Shown: positions 37,341-46,070, numbered from the stretch's first letter. The stretch is DNA of 64,000 nucleotides from Nocardiopsis ganjiahuensis DSM 45031 (GCF_000341085.1 NZ_ANBA01000002.1:310001-374000), one strand, 5' to 3'. Program-made: numbers and translations. The notes: a model not told the origin generated them from the sequence alone.

Positions 37341-37481
37341 CTAGCGGTCGCCGTAGTTGTAGAGGGTTTCGTTCACCGGTTCCGCGGTCGCGGTCGACTC
37401 GGTGGCGAGGTTGGTGGCCACCACGGTGGCACCACCCGCCAGAGCCGCGCCGATCACGCAGGCGGCGATTACCTTGATCAC
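37341..37481 (-). CDS. DUF2613-type small membrane/secreted protein
   Basis: A 46-residue protein starting at GTG with a signal-like helix VIAACVIGAALAGGATVVA (~4-22) and a short polar tail ending LYNYGDR. The GTG overlaps the stop of the upstream membrane-protein gene by four bases (GTGA), strong evidence that it is translated. It matches in size, topology and position the DUF2613 proteins next to aftD (Rv0236A beside Rv0236c in M. tuberculosis). The gene is short and easily missed. Function is unknown. Confidence 0.75.
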   Translation of the reverse strand: MIKVIAACVIGAALAGGATVVATNLATESTATAEPVNETLYNYGDR

Positions 37482-39403
37482 TTGGGGATCTCCTTCCGCG
37501 CGCCCCGCTCCTTCAGTGGTTGGGGGCGCTGGAACCCGAGACTAGAACCTGATCTAGCCATAGACCAGATGATTGCCCCAACTGTAACTAACCCGCTGGT
37601 AACTTCCAACCCTGAAATGTCGTCTTTGTCCACGCTGATGTGCTGTTCGCGCACTTCCAAAAGCGTCATGTCGGCCCCCTCGACCACCGGCGAAAGAGCC
37701 TCGGACCCGGACCAGAACCGGTTATCGACCGGCGCCGACACCACCACGTACCGCACCCCGAGACCACCGAGGAGCTCCGCCAACGCGTCCTGATCGGACA
37801 CCCGTTCGGCACTCGGCAGGCCGGTCACGGGGTCGGGCTCGAGCAGACGGGCGGCCTCCCGCGCCCGGGTGTCCTCTCCGCTCACCACGACCCTCCCCCC
37901 GTCCGGGGTACCGATGCTCAGGTCGTCGTTCCAGAGCGTGCGGCGGTCGAACAGCTTGGTCGCCGGATCGAGCACCACCACGGGTTCACCCGACCACTCC
38001 AGCCCCCGGTAGGCGCTCCAGGGCAGCACGAGAACGGCACCGGGGCGCTCGTCCGCCGCCACGGCCTCCTGAGCCGCCAGCCACGCCCCGGGGTACTCCA
38101 CGGGCGTCAGCCTGCCTCCGGCCCCCCACAGCAGCCCCGGCAGCACCACCACGGGCAGAAGCATCGTGAACACCACCGCCACCACGCGCCACAGCGGCAG
38201 CGACCACGCCCCGGACTCCCCCCGGTCCCCTCGCTCGCCCCTGGCCTCCTGGACCTCCAACCGCACCGGGAGCGCTGAATCCCCGCCCCCGCGGCCGGGA
38301 AGCGCACGCAGGAGCCACAGGGCCACGGCGCCCAGCCCGAGCGCCTGCACCAAGGCGAGCGGCGCCAGGTACAGCTGACCGTCGCGCAACGGCCCGAACC
38401 CCGGCCACAGGCCGATCAGGGCGGCCAGGAACTCCCTCCCCGGGGCGGACACACCCAGGACCGCGATCCCGAACCCCACCGCGGCGGACACCGAGAGCCC
38501 GACGCCCACGACCGGGCGGGACCGGTACAGCCACCACGCCCAGCCCGTCAGGGACACCGCGCTGAGCAGCAGCCGCGCCAGCGCCGTGACCGGCTCCCCG
38601 TACCCCGGCGGGACCGCGCCCGAGTTCCACACCCCGCCCAGCGCCAGCAGGGAGGCCACCGTTCCGAAGGGGGTGTCCGCACGGGCCGCGAAGGCCTCCG
38701 CCCCGGCCGGATCCGTGGCCGCTCCACTGGTCAGCGACGGCAGCAGCCACGGCAGGGACACCAGGACCAGTCCGAGCGCGAACAGCCCGGCGTTCCGCCC
38801 GCGCCGCGGCCCCGCCAGGACCTGCGGACCGGCGGTGAGCGCGCTCAGGACCACCGAGGAGAACCCGCCGACCGCCGCGGGGACCAACGAGCGCACCAGC
38901 CCGGCCAGCCCCGCGCCCGGGCGGGCCGAAGCCGTCCGGACCACCGCCCGCAGCACCCACGGCAGCCCGGCGTACCCCAGCAGCGCCGCCCACTGGCCGA
39001 GCAGCAGGCGCTCGGCCACGAACGGGTTCCACACGTAGGCGACCCCGGCCGCCGCCCCCGCGGCCAGTACCGCGCCCGGCATCCGGCCGTCCCCGGAGAC
39101 CAGCCCGGCCAGTAAGCGGAAGGCCCCCGCGCCGCCCAGGGTGAACACCGCCAGCAGGGCGAGGGTCTGCACCGCGTCCCCGGGCAGCACGAGCGACAGG
39201 AGCGCCACCACGGCGTCGCTCGGGATCGCCCGCGGAAAGCCGTCCGCCCCGGCCAGCACCGTGGACAGCGACAGGTCGGGGACGAAGAGCATGTCGTACC
39301 GCAGCACGTAGCCGGGGCCCAGGGCCGGCCCCAGTGCGAGCGCGCCCGCAACCAGTCCCACCAGCCACGGCAGTACCGCCACGACCCGGAACCGGGCGCC
39401 CAT
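37478..39403 (-). CDS. Large polytopic membrane protein, GT-C-like
   Basis: A 641-residue protein with about ten to twelve membrane helices in the first ~440 residues, then an extracytoplasmic C-terminal domain. The segment GPGYVLRYDMLFVPD (~30) has the R-x-D in the first outer loop, as in GT-C-type glycosyltransferases; AYVWNPFVAERLLLGQWAALLGYAGLPW (~125) is another conserved-looking stretch. The C-terminal domain contains RYVVVSAPVDNRFW. No precise family is recognised; a lipid-linked sugar transferase or assembly factor is suggested by context. ATG 39403 overlaps the upstream stop by one base; the DUF2613-type gene overlaps its end. Confidence 0.75.
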   Translation of the reverse strand: MGARFRVVAVLPWLVGLVAGALALGPALGPGYVLRYDMLFVPDLSLSTVLAGADGFPRAIPSDAVVALLSLVLPGDAVQTLALLAVFTLGGAGAFRLLAGLVSGDGRMPGAVLAAGAAAGVAYVWNPFVAERLLLGQWAALLGYAGLPWVLRAVVRTASARPGAGLAGLVRSLVPAAVGGFSSVVLSALTAGPQVLAGPRRGRNAGLFALGLVLVSLPWLLPSLTSGAATDPAGAEAFAARADTPFGTVASLLALGGVWNSGAVPPGYGEPVTALARLLLSAVSLTGWAWWLYRSRPVVGVGLSVSAAVGFGIAVLGVSAPGREFLAALIGLWPGFGPLRDGQLYLAPLALVQALGLGAVALWLLRALPGRGGGDSALPVRLEVQEARGERGDRGESGAWSLPLWRVVAVVFTMLLPVVVLPGLLWGAGGRLTPVEYPGAWLAAQEAVAADERPGAVLVLPWSAYRGLEWSGEPVVVLDPATKLFDRRTLWNDDLSIGTPDGGRVVVSGEDTRAREAARLLEPDPVTGLPSAERVSDQDALAELLGGLGVRYVVVSAPVDNRFWSGSEALSPVVEGADMTLLEVREQHISVDKDDISGLEVTSGLVTVGAIIWSMARSGSSLGFQRPQPLKERGARKEIPK

Positions 39404-41298
39404 CAGTCCTCCAGGAGGACGCTGTCGGAGTACCCGCCCTCCACGTAGTCCCGGTAGGAGCGGATCACGATCTCGTAGGGGCCGGAGACCGTCGCCGTCC
39501 AGCGCGGGCTCTCCCCGGCGGAGCCGAGCGTGCGCCAGCCGTCGCCGTCCTCGGGCCCCAGACCGTCCCGGGGCTCACAGGAGGTACCGGACGGGGGCTG
39601 CGAGCCGGTGGGACCGGAGGGGTCGGAGGGATCGAGCTCCGGCTCGGGGTCGGGGCGCGGTGTCACCGGCGGAGGCGAGGGGCTCGGCCTCGGCTCCTCG
39701 GTATCCCGGTCCCCGCCGCCGGGGGTGTCCTGGTCGTCGGTGGCCGAGTCCCCGGTCCGGGAGCCCCCGGACAACCCGGTGGTGTCGGCGGGCGAACGGC
39801 GGTCGTCGGTGGCCGGGTCCCCGGGGACCCGGCGCTCGTCCGGGACGCACTCCAACTGCCGGACCCACACCTCGTAGTGCCCGGCCTCCTCCACGTCCTC
39901 CCAGGACACCTGCGCGCCCCCGTCCTGTACCCGCACCCATGCGGGACCGGGTGGCGGTTCGCCGTCCCACACCATCTGGAGCGGTTCGGACTCCGTGCCC
40001 TTGTCCCGGCCCTTGAGAGGGCGCACGACGAACTCGTAGCGGGCCCCGCTGAAGAGCGACTCGACCATGAGGAAGCGCTCGTCACCGTCGCTCTCGACCT
40101 CGGCCGGGATCACCGAGGCCTCGTCCGGGGCGGGGGCCACCCTGCGCTGCTCCACCCGGTAGTCGGTGGCGCCCGGCACGTTCTCCCAGGAGAGCCTGAG
40201 CCCCTCGTCGGTCTCCTCGTAGTCGGGTTCGGGCGCGGTCAGCGGCCCCGCGGAGAGTTCGGGCAGCGGCCGCGGGAAGCCCTCCCCCACTCCCAGCGGC
40301 TCGGCCAGCGCGTCGGCGAAGGCCGCGGCGATCTTGAGCTCGCCGCGCACGTTGGGGTTGGTCGCGTCCCAGTTGTCGTAGGCCGGGGTGTACTCCTTGG
40401 CGACCTGGGCGACCACCACCGGCGACGTCTCGGAGCTGAGCTGCCCGGCGAGGTCGACCAGGCCCATGTTGAAGCGTTCGATCTCGGCGTTGACCCGGCC
40501 GTCGTCGTCGGAGCCCTCCACGTCCGGGAGCTCACCGACCACGAACCGGGCGCCGTCGAGCACCACCCGGACCGTGGAGACGGTCTCGGCGATGCCGTCG
40601 AGGGCGTGGTCGGCGCTGCCGCCGGACAGGATGTCCTCGGTCCCGGCCTGGAGGAGCAGGTACTGGGGTTCGTGCTCGGCGGCGACCCGTGCGATGTCGG
40701 AGGACAGGTCCTGGGCGCTCGCGCCCCAGCGGGCGGCGTGGTCGGTGTCGAAGTCGGGCACGGCGTAGCTGTGGTCGCCGGGCTCCTGCCCGTCCAGGGA
40801 GTAGAGGTCGTCGTCGGGGCCGACGAAGTCGAACTCGACGTCCTGCTCCGTCAGGTGTGACCACAGGTGGTAGCGCCAGGTGTGGTCGCCGCTGCTGCCC
40901 TGGGTCGAGGAGTCCCCCACCACCATGATGCGCAGCTCTCCGTCGGGCGGGCCCGGCACGGAGGCGGGTTCGTCGGCGAGCTCACCGTGTTCGCCGCCCA
41001 GTCCGCCGGAGCCGCTCTGGAGGAGCAGCAGCGTGACGGCCATGGCCGCGAGCATGACTCCGAGCAGGCCGAGAGGGCCCGGCTCGAACCGGGAACCGGG
41101 CCGCCGCGCCCCGGGCAGGTGCCAGACCAGGCGGCGCCAGGGTGCGGCGGTGAGCCAGTACGGGGCGTGCTCCTCCCACCGGCTCCGCCAGGCCCCCCGT
41201 GCCGGGGCCGCCTGCTCCGGGGAGCTCTCTTCCGTGGGGGTCTGCTCGGGGACGGGCCCGTCCTCGGGGGTGGCGTCCTCGCCCGGGTCCTGCACCAT
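39403..41298 (-). CDS. SGNH-like / fibronectin type III membrane-anchored protein with altered active site
   Basis: A 631-residue protein with a cytoplasmic N-terminus, one membrane helix (~75-94), and an outward SGNH-hydrolase-like domain (~120-335). Two fibronectin III-like repeats follow (around TDEGLRLSWENVPGATDYRV and DGGAQVSWEDVEEAGHYEVW), then a Pro/Ser/Asp-rich linker and a final beta domain. The nucleophile box is present (G128-D-S130). However, the oxyanion Asn box reads G219-T-E-D and the catalytic D-x-x-H box reads D311-A-T-N314, so both are changed. It may bind rather than cleave acyl groups or glycans. First gene of the envelope operon; a promoter lies upstream (41406-41436). 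Confidence 0.78.
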   Translation of the reverse strand: MVQDPGEDATPEDGPVPEQTPTEESSPEQAAPARGAWRSRWEEHAPYWLTAAPWRRLVWHLPGARRPGSRFEPGPLGLLGVMLAAMAVTLLLLQSGSGGLGGEHGELADEPASVPGPPDGELRIMVVGDSSTQGSSGDHTWRYHLWSHLTEQDVEFDFVGPDDDLYSLDGQEPGDHSYAVPDFDTDHAARWGASAQDLSSDIARVAAEHEPQYLLLQAGTEDILSGGSADHALDGIAETVSTVRVVLDGARFVVGELPDVEGSDDDGRVNAEIERFNMGLVDLAGQLSSETSPVVVAQVAKEYTPAYDNWDATNPNVRGELKIAAAFADALAEPLGVGEGFPRPLPELSAGPLTAPEPDYEETDEGLRLSWENVPGATDYRVEQRRVAPAPDEASVIPAEVESDGDERFLMVESLFSGARYEFVVRPLKGRDKGTESEPLQMVWDGEPPPGPAWVRVQDGGAQVSWEDVEEAGHYEVWVRQLECVPDERRVPGDPATDDRRSPADTTGLSGGSRTGDSATDDQDTPGGGDRDTEEPRPSPSPPPVTPRPDPEPELDPSDPSGPTGSQPPSGTSCEPRDGLGPEDGDGWRTLGSAGESPRWTATVSGPYEIVIRSYRDYVEGGYSDSVLLED

Positions 41299-41405
41299 GC
41301 CCCATCTCTCGCCGCCGCGTCACGCGGGTAGTCACAGGTTCCTGTTCGGCACCGGAGCACCTTTGTCCCCGGTCGGGCGACCAGGGGGTAGACGCTCGCC
41401 AGACC

Positions 41406-41436
41406 AGACTAGAACTGGTTATATGGAGGGCGTCAA
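41406..41436 (-). promoter_or_regulatory. Candidate promoter of the envelope operon
   Basis: On the minus strand TTGACG (41431-41436), 19-base spacer, TAGTCT (41406-41411), about 108 bases before the SGNH-like gene. The same stretch holds the inverted repeat ACCAG-N7-CTGGT (41404-41420). The spacing is slightly long. Confidence 0.5.
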
Positions 41437-41483
41437 CCTTCTGGCCCCGCCGGACTCGACGGCACCGAGCCGAAAGGCCCCCC

Positions 41484-42395
41484 GTGATCGGACTCCTGGT
41501 CGCGCTGCTCTCCGCAGTGGTCTACACGATCGGCCTGACCGTGGAACAGCGCGCACTGCACGGCTCCGAGTCGATCTCGATCAACCGTCCTCTTCACCTC
41601 GCCAGGGTACTGCTGGGTAACCCGCGATGGGTGTTCGGATGCGCTTTCGCCGCTATGGGCAGTGTGGGCCTGATCGTCTCCCTCGGCCTGGCCCCGGTGT
41701 CGGTGGCCCAGCCCGCCTTCGCCGCCGGTGTGGCCTCGATGCTGCTGGTGATCACCCTGGTGGCGGGCGATCGGATCACCCGCGGCGAATACGTGGCGCT
41801 GGGTGTCATGCCGGTGGCCCTGACCCTGCTCAGCCTCTCCACCGTGGACGGCGCGGAGACCGGGACGACCGCGAACACCCCGCTGCTGGTCACGGTCAGC
41901 GTGGTCACGGTCGTGGCGTGTGTCGCCGTGATGGGTTTCGCGGGCGGCCGGGGCAAGTACGTGTCCGCCGCCGCCATGGGTGCCGCCGCCGGGCTCGCGC
42001 AGGGCAGCGCCGGACTCCAGGGCAAGGGGCTGGGCGGCCTGCTCGCCGACAACGGCTTCCTCTCCGCGATCGTCCCCGCCCTGCTCTCGCCCTTCCCCTA
42101 CCTGTACGCGCTGGGCTGGGCGGTCGGCATCGTGCTCTTCCAGACCTCGCTCCAGCGCTCCCGGGCCTCCATCACCGCACCGGTGTCCAACGTGGTCGGC
42201 AACGTGTTCGTGGTGGTGGTCGGCACGCTGCTCTTCAGTGAGCAGCTGCCCGAGGACCCGCTCATGCTGGCGCTGCGTGCGGGTGGATTCGCGCTGACCC
42301 TGGCCGTGGTGGTCCTGGTACGCGGCAACGTGGCCCAGGCCGAGGCCGACACCAGCAGGCTCCGCGAGGAGCGCACCCCCGCCAAGGCCGAGTAG
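41484..42395 (+). CDS. DMT-superfamily transporter (EamA/NIPA-like)
   Basis: A 303-residue membrane protein with nine to ten hydrophobic segments, starting MIGLLVALLSAVVYTIGL. The two-fold repeat typical of drug/metabolite transporters is visible (PVSVAQPAFAAGVASMLL and SRASITAPVSNVVGNVFVVVVG), where the loop before the helix resembles EamA and NIPA-type magnesium transporters. Substrate and direction are unknown. GTG 41484 is chosen because it starts the first helix; longer in-frame starts lie inside the divergent gene. Convergent with lysE-like gene (42-base gap). Confidence 0.82.
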   Translation: MIGLLVALLSAVVYTIGLTVEQRALHGSESISINRPLHLARVLLGNPRWVFGCAFAAMGSVGLIVSLGLAPVSVAQPAFAAGVASMLLVITLVAGDRITRGEYVALGVMPVALTLLSLSTVDGAETGTTANTPLLVTVSVVTVVACVAVMGFAGGRGKYVSAAAMGAAAGLAQGSAGLQGKGLGGLLADNGFLSAIVPALLSPFPYLYALGWAVGIVLFQTSLQRSRASITAPVSNVVGNVFVVVVGTLLFSEQLPEDPLMLALRAGGFALTLAVVVLVRGNVAQAEADTSRLREERTPAKAE

Positions 42396-42437
42396 GCCCC
42401 GGGGCCGCCCCGTACCCCGGAGCCCCGTCAGCCCGCG

Positions 42438-43112
42438 TCACCGGCGGGACAGGTCCGCCAGCGCCAGGCCGCCGCCGAAGGCGATCAGCGCGCCTCCCGA
42501 CGCCTGGTCCAACCGGCGCAGGGTCACCGGACGCAGCCGGCGTCCGGCCAGCACACGCCCGGCCGCCGCCCACCCCAGGGCCGTGGCCGCCTCGCACACC
42601 ATGTAGAGCGCGCCCAACGCGGCCAACTGCGCTCCGGCCGCGGCCGCCCCGGGCTGAGCGGAGACGAACGGCGGCAGGAAGGCGGTGAACAGCAGCAGGG
42701 CCTTCGGGTTGGCGGCCGCCGTGACGAACTCCTGGGCGGCCGGCTTCCACACCGCCGTACCGCGGACGCCCTCGCTCTCCTGCCCCGGCGGATCCCCGCC
42801 GGAGGCGGGTGCGGCGGCTGCGGCGCGCGCCGACCACACCACCCACACACCCAGACCGACCATGACGACCGCCCCGACGACCCGAAGGATCTCGAAAGCC
42901 GTCCGGGAAGTGTGCAGGAGTGCCCCCAGCCCGGTGACGACCGCACCGAGCATGAGGGCGAAGGCCGCGAACCGCCCCGTGAGTGCGACGGCGGCCGGAC
43001 GGAGCCCCTGCCGTAGGCCGTTGCGGAACGCGAGCAGGTTGTTGGCGCCCGGCGAGGCCGCCACGGCCAGCGCGGCGGGGACGAAAACGGCCAACTGCGC
43101 CGAAGAGAGCAT
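42438..43112 (-). CDS. LysE/RhtB family amino-acid exporter
   Basis: A 224-residue membrane protein with six hydrophobic segments. It begins LAVFVPAALAVAASPGANNLLAFRNGLRQG, the LysE/RhtB signature (SPGPN region), and contains FVTAAANPKALLLFTAFLPPFV. It exports amino acids or related metabolites. TAGGCT (43119-43124) seven bases before the ATG suggests a leaderless transcript. It follows an FMN-reductase gene on the same strand with a terminator between. Confidence 0.9.
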   Translation of the reverse strand: MLSSAQLAVFVPAALAVAASPGANNLLAFRNGLRQGLRPAAVALTGRFAAFALMLGAVVTGLGALLHTSRTAFEILRVVGAVVMVGLGVWVVWSARAAAAAPASGGDPPGQESEGVRGTAVWKPAAQEFVTAAANPKALLLFTAFLPPFVSAQPGAAAAGAQLAALGALYMVCEAATALGWAAAGRVLAGRRLRPVTLRRLDQASGGALIAFGGGLALADLSRR

Positions 43113-43178
43113 TCTTCGAGCCTAGGCAATGGGCGGCACGGCCACCAGCCACGCGCGGGGCCGGTGTCGCCCGAGTCG

Positions 43179-43208
43179 GGTTGCCCGGGCTGGCGCACCC
43201 GGGCAACC
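43179..43208 (-). terminator. Terminator after the FMN reductase gene
   Basis: Perfect 11-bp stem GGTTGCCCGGG/CCCGGGCAACC (43179-43189 with 43198-43208), 8-base loop, 43 bases beyond the stop. Confidence 0.8.
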
Positions 43209-43251
43209 GGAGCCGGGCACCGGCCGGACTGCTCGAACCGGCCGGTTTCGG

Positions 43252-43767
43252 CTAGGCGGCGACGGAGACGGCCTCGCGCAGGCCGGGCGCGGCCACGTCG
43301 GCCCAGGCGCGCACAACGCTCTCGGGCCGGTGGGTCTCGTCAGCGGCCAGGATCAGGCCGGGCTCGGCGACCCAGGCGCCCAGGTCGGCCAGGAGGACGC
43401 GCAGGTCCTCCTCGATGCCGTGGCTGTTGCGCAGGTCGTCGACGACGACCAGCGGGACCGCGACCGTGTGGCCCAGTCCGAGTTCGGGCAGCCGGTCCAG
43501 GAAGACCTTGAGCAGCCCGGTGTAGGTGCCGTGCACCTGGGGAGAGGCCACCAGGAGCACGTCGCTGCGGCGGACCCTCTCCAGGGCGTCGGTGACGGAG
43601 ACGGCGGACTCGGTGAGCAGGTCCGTGCCGAGCTCGGCCAGGTCGATGATCTCGGGGCGCGAGGTGACCCCGGCGCGGGTGGCGACCTCGGCGGCGGCGC
43701 GCAGGGCGGCCTTGCGCACGGAGGACTGGGGCTGGGGAGCGGCGACGAGCACAGTGAAGCGAGTCAT
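43252..43767 (-). CDS. NAD(P)H-dependent FMN reductase (SsuE-like flavodoxin fold)
   Basis: A 171-residue flavodoxin-fold reductase: FTVLVAAPQPQSSVRKAAL (phosphate loop), DVLLVASPQVHGTYTGLLKVFLDRLPE (the SPxxxGTYTGLLK flavin-binding motif of SsuE/MsuE proteins). It would supply reduced FMN to a two-component monooxygenase such as a sulfonate or other organosulfur oxygenase. The leader peptide 290 bases upstream, with a C-terminal Cys-Cys, fits sulfur control. No monooxygenase gene is adjacent. Confidence 0.88.
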   Translation of the reverse strand: MTRFTVLVAAPQPQSSVRKAALRAAAEVATRAGVTSRPEIIDLAELGTDLLTESAVSVTDALERVRRSDVLLVASPQVHGTYTGLLKVFLDRLPELGLGHTVAVPLVVVDDLRNSHGIEEDLRVLLADLGAWVAEPGLILAADETHRPESVVRAWADVAAPGLREAVSVAA

Positions 43768-44032
43768 AGCGGAGAACTCCTGGGTTCGGTCAGAGCGAGC
43801 CGGGATCGACCGGAAGGAACGCGGGGGGCGGTGATCGGAATCGTTGACACCGGAGGAGGACCGTTGTTCCTCATGAACCGAAGCGGAGCGGGACTTCGTC
43901 GTCCGGGGCTCGGGTGCGTCGGCTCATGCGGGGGTGCTCACACGGACCGGAGAAATGGTCCAGGACCCAAGTGGGAGAGCTGAGCGTCCGGTGTCTGCGT
44001 AAGGGCCAGGGGGCACGGGTCAGAACCGTGGC

Positions 44033-44052
44033 GCGGGGCACGTGGGCCCCGC
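44033..44052 (-). promoter_or_regulatory. Hairpin after the leader peptide, possible attenuator
   Basis: 7-bp GC stem (44033-44039 with 44046-44052) starting seven bases after the leader-peptide stop codon; position fits an attenuator or regulatory stem. The remaining ~270 bases to the FMN reductase start hold no gene. Confidence 0.4.
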
Positions 44053-44058
44053 AAGGCG

Positions 44059-44136
44059 CTAGCTACAACAGAGCGCGCTTGCCTGCTGTCTGAGATCGAC
44101 ATGCAGGCGCTGGACAAGCAGCTCACCGGCGGACAT
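44059..44136 (-). CDS. Cysteine-type leader peptide upstream of FMN reductase
   Basis: A 25-residue frame starting at ATG with TGGAGA five bases upstream and ending in RLHVDLRQQASALCCS. The LHVDLRxQASALCC pattern is the hallmark of actinobacterial putative leader peptides found in front of sulfur-assimilation genes, where consecutive Cys codons sense cysteine supply by ribosome stalling. It lies on the same strand as the FMN reductase gene. Mechanism is inferred from the family. Confidence 0.8.
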   Translation of the reverse strand: MSAGELLVQRLHVDLRQQASALCCS

Positions 44137-44403
44137 GTCTCCATCATGAGGCGCCTCGGCCGCTATCGTCAATGCGTGCCGCCGCCCCTCCTCCGGGGGC
44201 GTCGGGCTCCGCGCGGTCCGGTCCACCTCGCGGACAACCGTCCCAGGGAGCGGGATCACCCTGTCTCCGCTGGGAATACGTGGCCTGTCGGGGGTGCGCA
44301 CGACCCTCGCCGAACCATCCGGCCACGCGAATGTAATTTACGACACACCACTCCGACACCCCGCCTGAGGGCGGCACCTCCAGACACAGGGAGAGCCCGA
44401 GAC

Positions 44404-45552
44404 ATGGCCCAGACACCCCTCACCCTGACCGGCGCTCGCGTCGTGACGGCCGACGGAACCCACGAAGGCTGGGTTCGGATCGAGAACGGCAGGGTGGCCG
44501 GACTCGGCACCGGCAACCCCGGCGCGGGAGACCGGTACGACGTCGGCGGACGCCTGGTCGCTCCGGGGCTGGTCGACACCCACATCCACGGCGGCACGGG
44601 GCACGCCTTCCCCGAGGCCGACCCGGAGGGGATCCGCGAGATCGTCGCCTTCAACCGCCGGGCCGGGGTGACCTCCCTGGTCGGAGGCCTGGTCGCGGCC
44701 ACCCCCGAGGCCACGCTGCGGCAGGTCTCGGTGCTGGCCGACCTGTGCGACGCGGGTGAACTGGCCGGGATCTACCTGGAGGGGCCGTTCATCGCGCGGT
44801 CCAAGTGCGGGGCGCACGACCCCGACCTGCTGCGCGACCCCGACACCTCGGAGTTCGACGCCTGGCTCGAGGCCGGGCGCGGGCACGTCAGAATGATCAC
44901 GGTGGCCCCGGAGCTGCCCGGCGCCCTGGACCTGATCGGTGCGGCGCGCTCCTGCGGGGTGGTCGCCGCGATCGGCCACACCGAGGCCGGCTACGAGCAG
45001 ACCCTCGCCGCGATCGACGCGGGGGCGACCGTGGCCACGCACGTCTACAACGCGATGCGGCCGCTGAACCACCGCGACCCGGGGCCAATCGCCGCCGTGC
45101 TCGGCGACGAGCGGGTGACGGTGGAGCTGATCCTGGACAACGTGCACGTCCACCCGGGCGCCGCCCGGCTGGTATTCGCCGCCGCTGGCCCCGGGCGGGT
45201 GTCGCTGGTGACCGACGCGATGTCGGCGACCGGCCTGGGCGACGGTGAGTACACGCTGGGCGACCTGCGGGTCCGGGTCCAGGGGGGCGAGGCGCGCCTG
45301 GTGGAGAACGGCGCGATCGCCTCCAGCACGATCGTGCTCCCGCAGGCGGTGCGCAACGCGGTCGCCGTGGGCGTCCCCGTGGCGGAGGCGGTGCGGTCCG
45401 CGTCGTCGGTCCCGGTCGCGGCGCTGGGCCTGTCCGGCGCGGGGCGGATCGAGGTCGGGGGCCACGCCGACCTCGTGATCCTCGAGGAGGACCTCTCGGT
45501 CTCCGAGGTGATGTACCGAGGCGCCTGGGTCGAAGGCAGTTCGGTGTCCTGA
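44404..45552 (+). CDS. nagA: N-acetylglucosamine-6-phosphate deacetylase
   Basis: A 382-residue amidohydrolase converting GlcNAc-6-P to glucosamine-6-P in amino-sugar catabolism; the product is an effector of DasR. Seen: GLVDTHIHGGTGHAF (metal HxH), IYLEGPFIARSKCGAHD, IGHTEAGYEQT, ATHVYNAMRPLNHRDPG and LVTDAMSATGLGDGEY. ATG 44404 follows AGGGAGAG (44388-44395). The 267 bases upstream (44137-44403) contain GTAATTTAC near 44335 as a possible -10 region. I see no convincing dre site, although nagA is a classical DasR target. The next gene starts ~100 bases downstream. Confidence 0.95.
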   Translation: MAQTPLTLTGARVVTADGTHEGWVRIENGRVAGLGTGNPGAGDRYDVGGRLVAPGLVDTHIHGGTGHAFPEADPEGIREIVAFNRRAGVTSLVGGLVAATPEATLRQVSVLADLCDAGELAGIYLEGPFIARSKCGAHDPDLLRDPDTSEFDAWLEAGRGHVRMITVAPELPGALDLIGAARSCGVVAAIGHTEAGYEQTLAAIDAGATVATHVYNAMRPLNHRDPGPIAAVLGDERVTVELILDNVHVHPGAARLVFAAAGPGRVSLVTDAMSATGLGDGEYTLGDLRVRVQGGEARLVENGAIASSTIVLPQAVRNAVAVGVPVAEAVRSASSVPVAALGLSGAGRIEVGGHADLVILEEDLSVSEVMYRGAWVEGSSVS

Positions 45553-45654
45553 CGGCGTGTCGTGAGCACGGTACGGATTAGTAACTTGACCCTGAGCGAC
45601 AATTACGGACAGGGCGTCGAGGAAAGCACCGTGCCTGACACGAAAGGATCCACC

Positions 45655-45963
45655 ATGGCTCAGTCGAGACAGGCCAACGACCAGCAGCCGACCCGCGTGC
45701 CCTCCGAGGAGCGCGACCACCTCGGCAAGCTCGCCAACGAACTGTCCCGATACGAGGTCCAGGCGGAGGTGATGGACGAACCCGCCCTGTGCCTGCGGGT
45801 GCGCAACCCGTCCTCCACCTACGCGGTCGAGGACGTGATCTGCGAGCGTCGTGAACACGACTTCGCTTTCATCGCCTCGTTCGGGGTCCACCTGGGCAAC
45901 AGCGGGAGCGTTTCGCTGACCGCCCACAAGGTCGCATGGCTCGTCGGAGCCACCAAGGAGTAG
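45655..45963 (+). CDS. Conserved-looking small protein of unknown function
   Basis: A 102-residue soluble protein, unrecognised. The N-terminal ~35 residues are polar (Gln/Arg/Glu-rich), followed by a mixed alpha/beta segment: YEVQAEVMDEPALCLRVRNP, EDVICERREHDFAFIASFGV and SLTAHKVAWLVGATKE. No membrane helix or signal is seen. ATG 45655 follows AAAGGA; GTG 45631 is a longer alternative. A terminator-like hairpin follows, so it ends its own transcript. The shape suggests a small regulatory or binding protein; nothing more can be supported. Confidence 0.7.
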   Translation: MAQSRQANDQQPTRVPSEERDHLGKLANELSRYEVQAEVMDEPALCLRVRNPSSTYAVEDVICERREHDFAFIASFGVHLGNSGSVSLTAHKVAWLVGATKE

Positions 45964-45976
45964 GAAGAACCAGACA

Positions 45977-46008
45977 ACGGGGGCGGAGCCGACGGGCACC
46001 GCCCCCGT
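45977..46008 (+). terminator. Terminator after the 45655 gene
   Basis: 10-bp perfect stem (45977-45986 with 45999-46008), 12-base loop, 13 bases after the stop. Confidence 0.65.
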
Positions 46009-46070
46009 CGACTGCCCTCAGGGGGCTTGGTACCTTCACCGGAAGCGCCCCCGGACGAACAGGACCCCTC

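Noticed and set aside
44281-44403. Search for a dre element upstream of nagA
   Set aside because: Only isolated half-site fragments (such as ACACCACT) are present; none approaches the 16-base consensus.
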